Shown here one piece after another: positions 63,641 to 64,000 of a stretch of 64,000 nt of DNA. Location of the stretch: contig OX155973.1 in the NCBI GenBank assembly GCA_944548615.1, forward strand, positions 4,001,921 through 4,065,920. The letters are read 5' to 3'. The notes under the pieces are model-generated. The model searched no databases, had not been told where the DNA came from, and saw only the letters and a program-made list of their open reading frames with translations. The stretch's first letter is position 1, and each line of letters starts with the position of its first letter. The stretch is from Micropterix aruncella (taxonomy: Eukaryota > Arthropoda > Insecta > Lepidoptera > Micropterigidae). A program made the position numbers and the translations under genes.

Positions 63641-63864
63641 AACCACAGACAAAACAACAGCTGATGGTAACCGACAGCACCTTGTCCACCCTGGACAACG
63701 GCAGTTTTAACATTTCCAAAATGTCGGATGCCTTAATTTTTTTGTATAAAATCCGTTTTTGTCCGATTATTTATTATGTCTGTTTATATTTATAATGTTG
63801 ATATTCGTAATAGTCCGTTTATAATAGTCTTCAATTCATTATTCTATGATTTATTTATTGACAG

Positions 63865-63996
63865 GTTGCAAAAAAGGAGGAGGCGCCTCCGCGTAGACCC
63901 AACACGGTAAGAGCTGGAGCCAACACTGTCACCAGGCTGGTCGAGAAGAAGAAGGCTCAGCTCGTTGTAATCGCTCACGATGTCGACCCCATCGAG
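63865..63996 (+). CDS. RpL7A: ribosomal protein L7A, exon 5 (probably ends just before the window edge)
   Basis: The acceptor TTTATTGACAG ends at 63864. The exon encodes [20 protein letters not shown], then [20 protein letters not shown] and DPIE. The family continues with Leu after PIE, whereas the window reads GTTT, so I place a donor at 63997 and exon end at 63996 (phase 0). Alternatively the exon continues past 64000 with Val. The [20 protein letters not shown] part is the start of the L7Ae/L30e RNA-binding fold. The rest of the gene is outside. Confidence 0.93.
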
Positions 63997-64000
63997 GTTT

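Overview
This is a stretch of an AT-rich animal nuclear genome, most likely an insect and probably a moth or butterfly. The signs are spliced genes with short exons, a ribosomal protein gene whose sequence reads like the lepidopteran orthologue, a Kabuki/CsRn1-type LTR retrotransposon, Jockey-type LINEs, many short palindromic or TIR elements, and no bacterial features. About two thirds of the window is repeats or old transposon debris. Only a few segments look like genes under selection.

Layout. 1-8130: AT-rich DNA with a minisatellite, a palindromic element, a foldback and a MITE. 8131-21684: a complete minus-strand Ty3/gypsy (CsRn1-like) element. Its TSD is GACT on both sides and its two LTRs reconstruct to exactly 918 bp each. 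Each LTR has been interrupted by a different non-LTR retrotransposon: a 5.7 kb Jockey-type LINE with both ORFs intact in the left LTR, and a 1.95 kb gag-bearing, apparently inverted (twin-primed) Jockey-like insertion in the right LTR. Subtracting both leaves a 5,846 bp element with intact gag and pol. 21685-29670: MITEs, palindromic elements and CR1-like 3' ends, including a pair of roughly 260-300 bp inverted arms.

29957-33404: a multi-exon gene for a Mutator-like transposase fused to a YqaJ-type nuclease. One 84-bp exon is tandemly duplicated, and an A9 run shifts the frame inside the main exon. 37130-39120: a degenerate CR1-like LINE. 40975-44420: nested DNA elements, one sitting in a Penelope-like reverse transcriptase fragment. 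44779-53196: two compatible 3' exons of an unnamed coiled-coil protein gene, with a defective pogo-like transposon in the intron.

57641-64000: the 5' part of RpL7A on the plus strand (five exons; the gene runs off the right edge). Its introns hold three C/D box snoRNAs: a U24 (SNORD24) homologue in intron 1 and two U36 (SNORD36)-type RNAs in introns 2 and 3, the same host-guest pairing as in vertebrates. Thus one locus would make a large-subunit protein and guides for 28S and 18S rRNA methylation. The same introns also carry hAT, MITE, tRNA-SINE and TTAA-element insertions.

Main limits: dispersed-repeat boundaries are by eye, clade names come from motif recognition without a search, and splice sites are inferred from consensus and reading phase.
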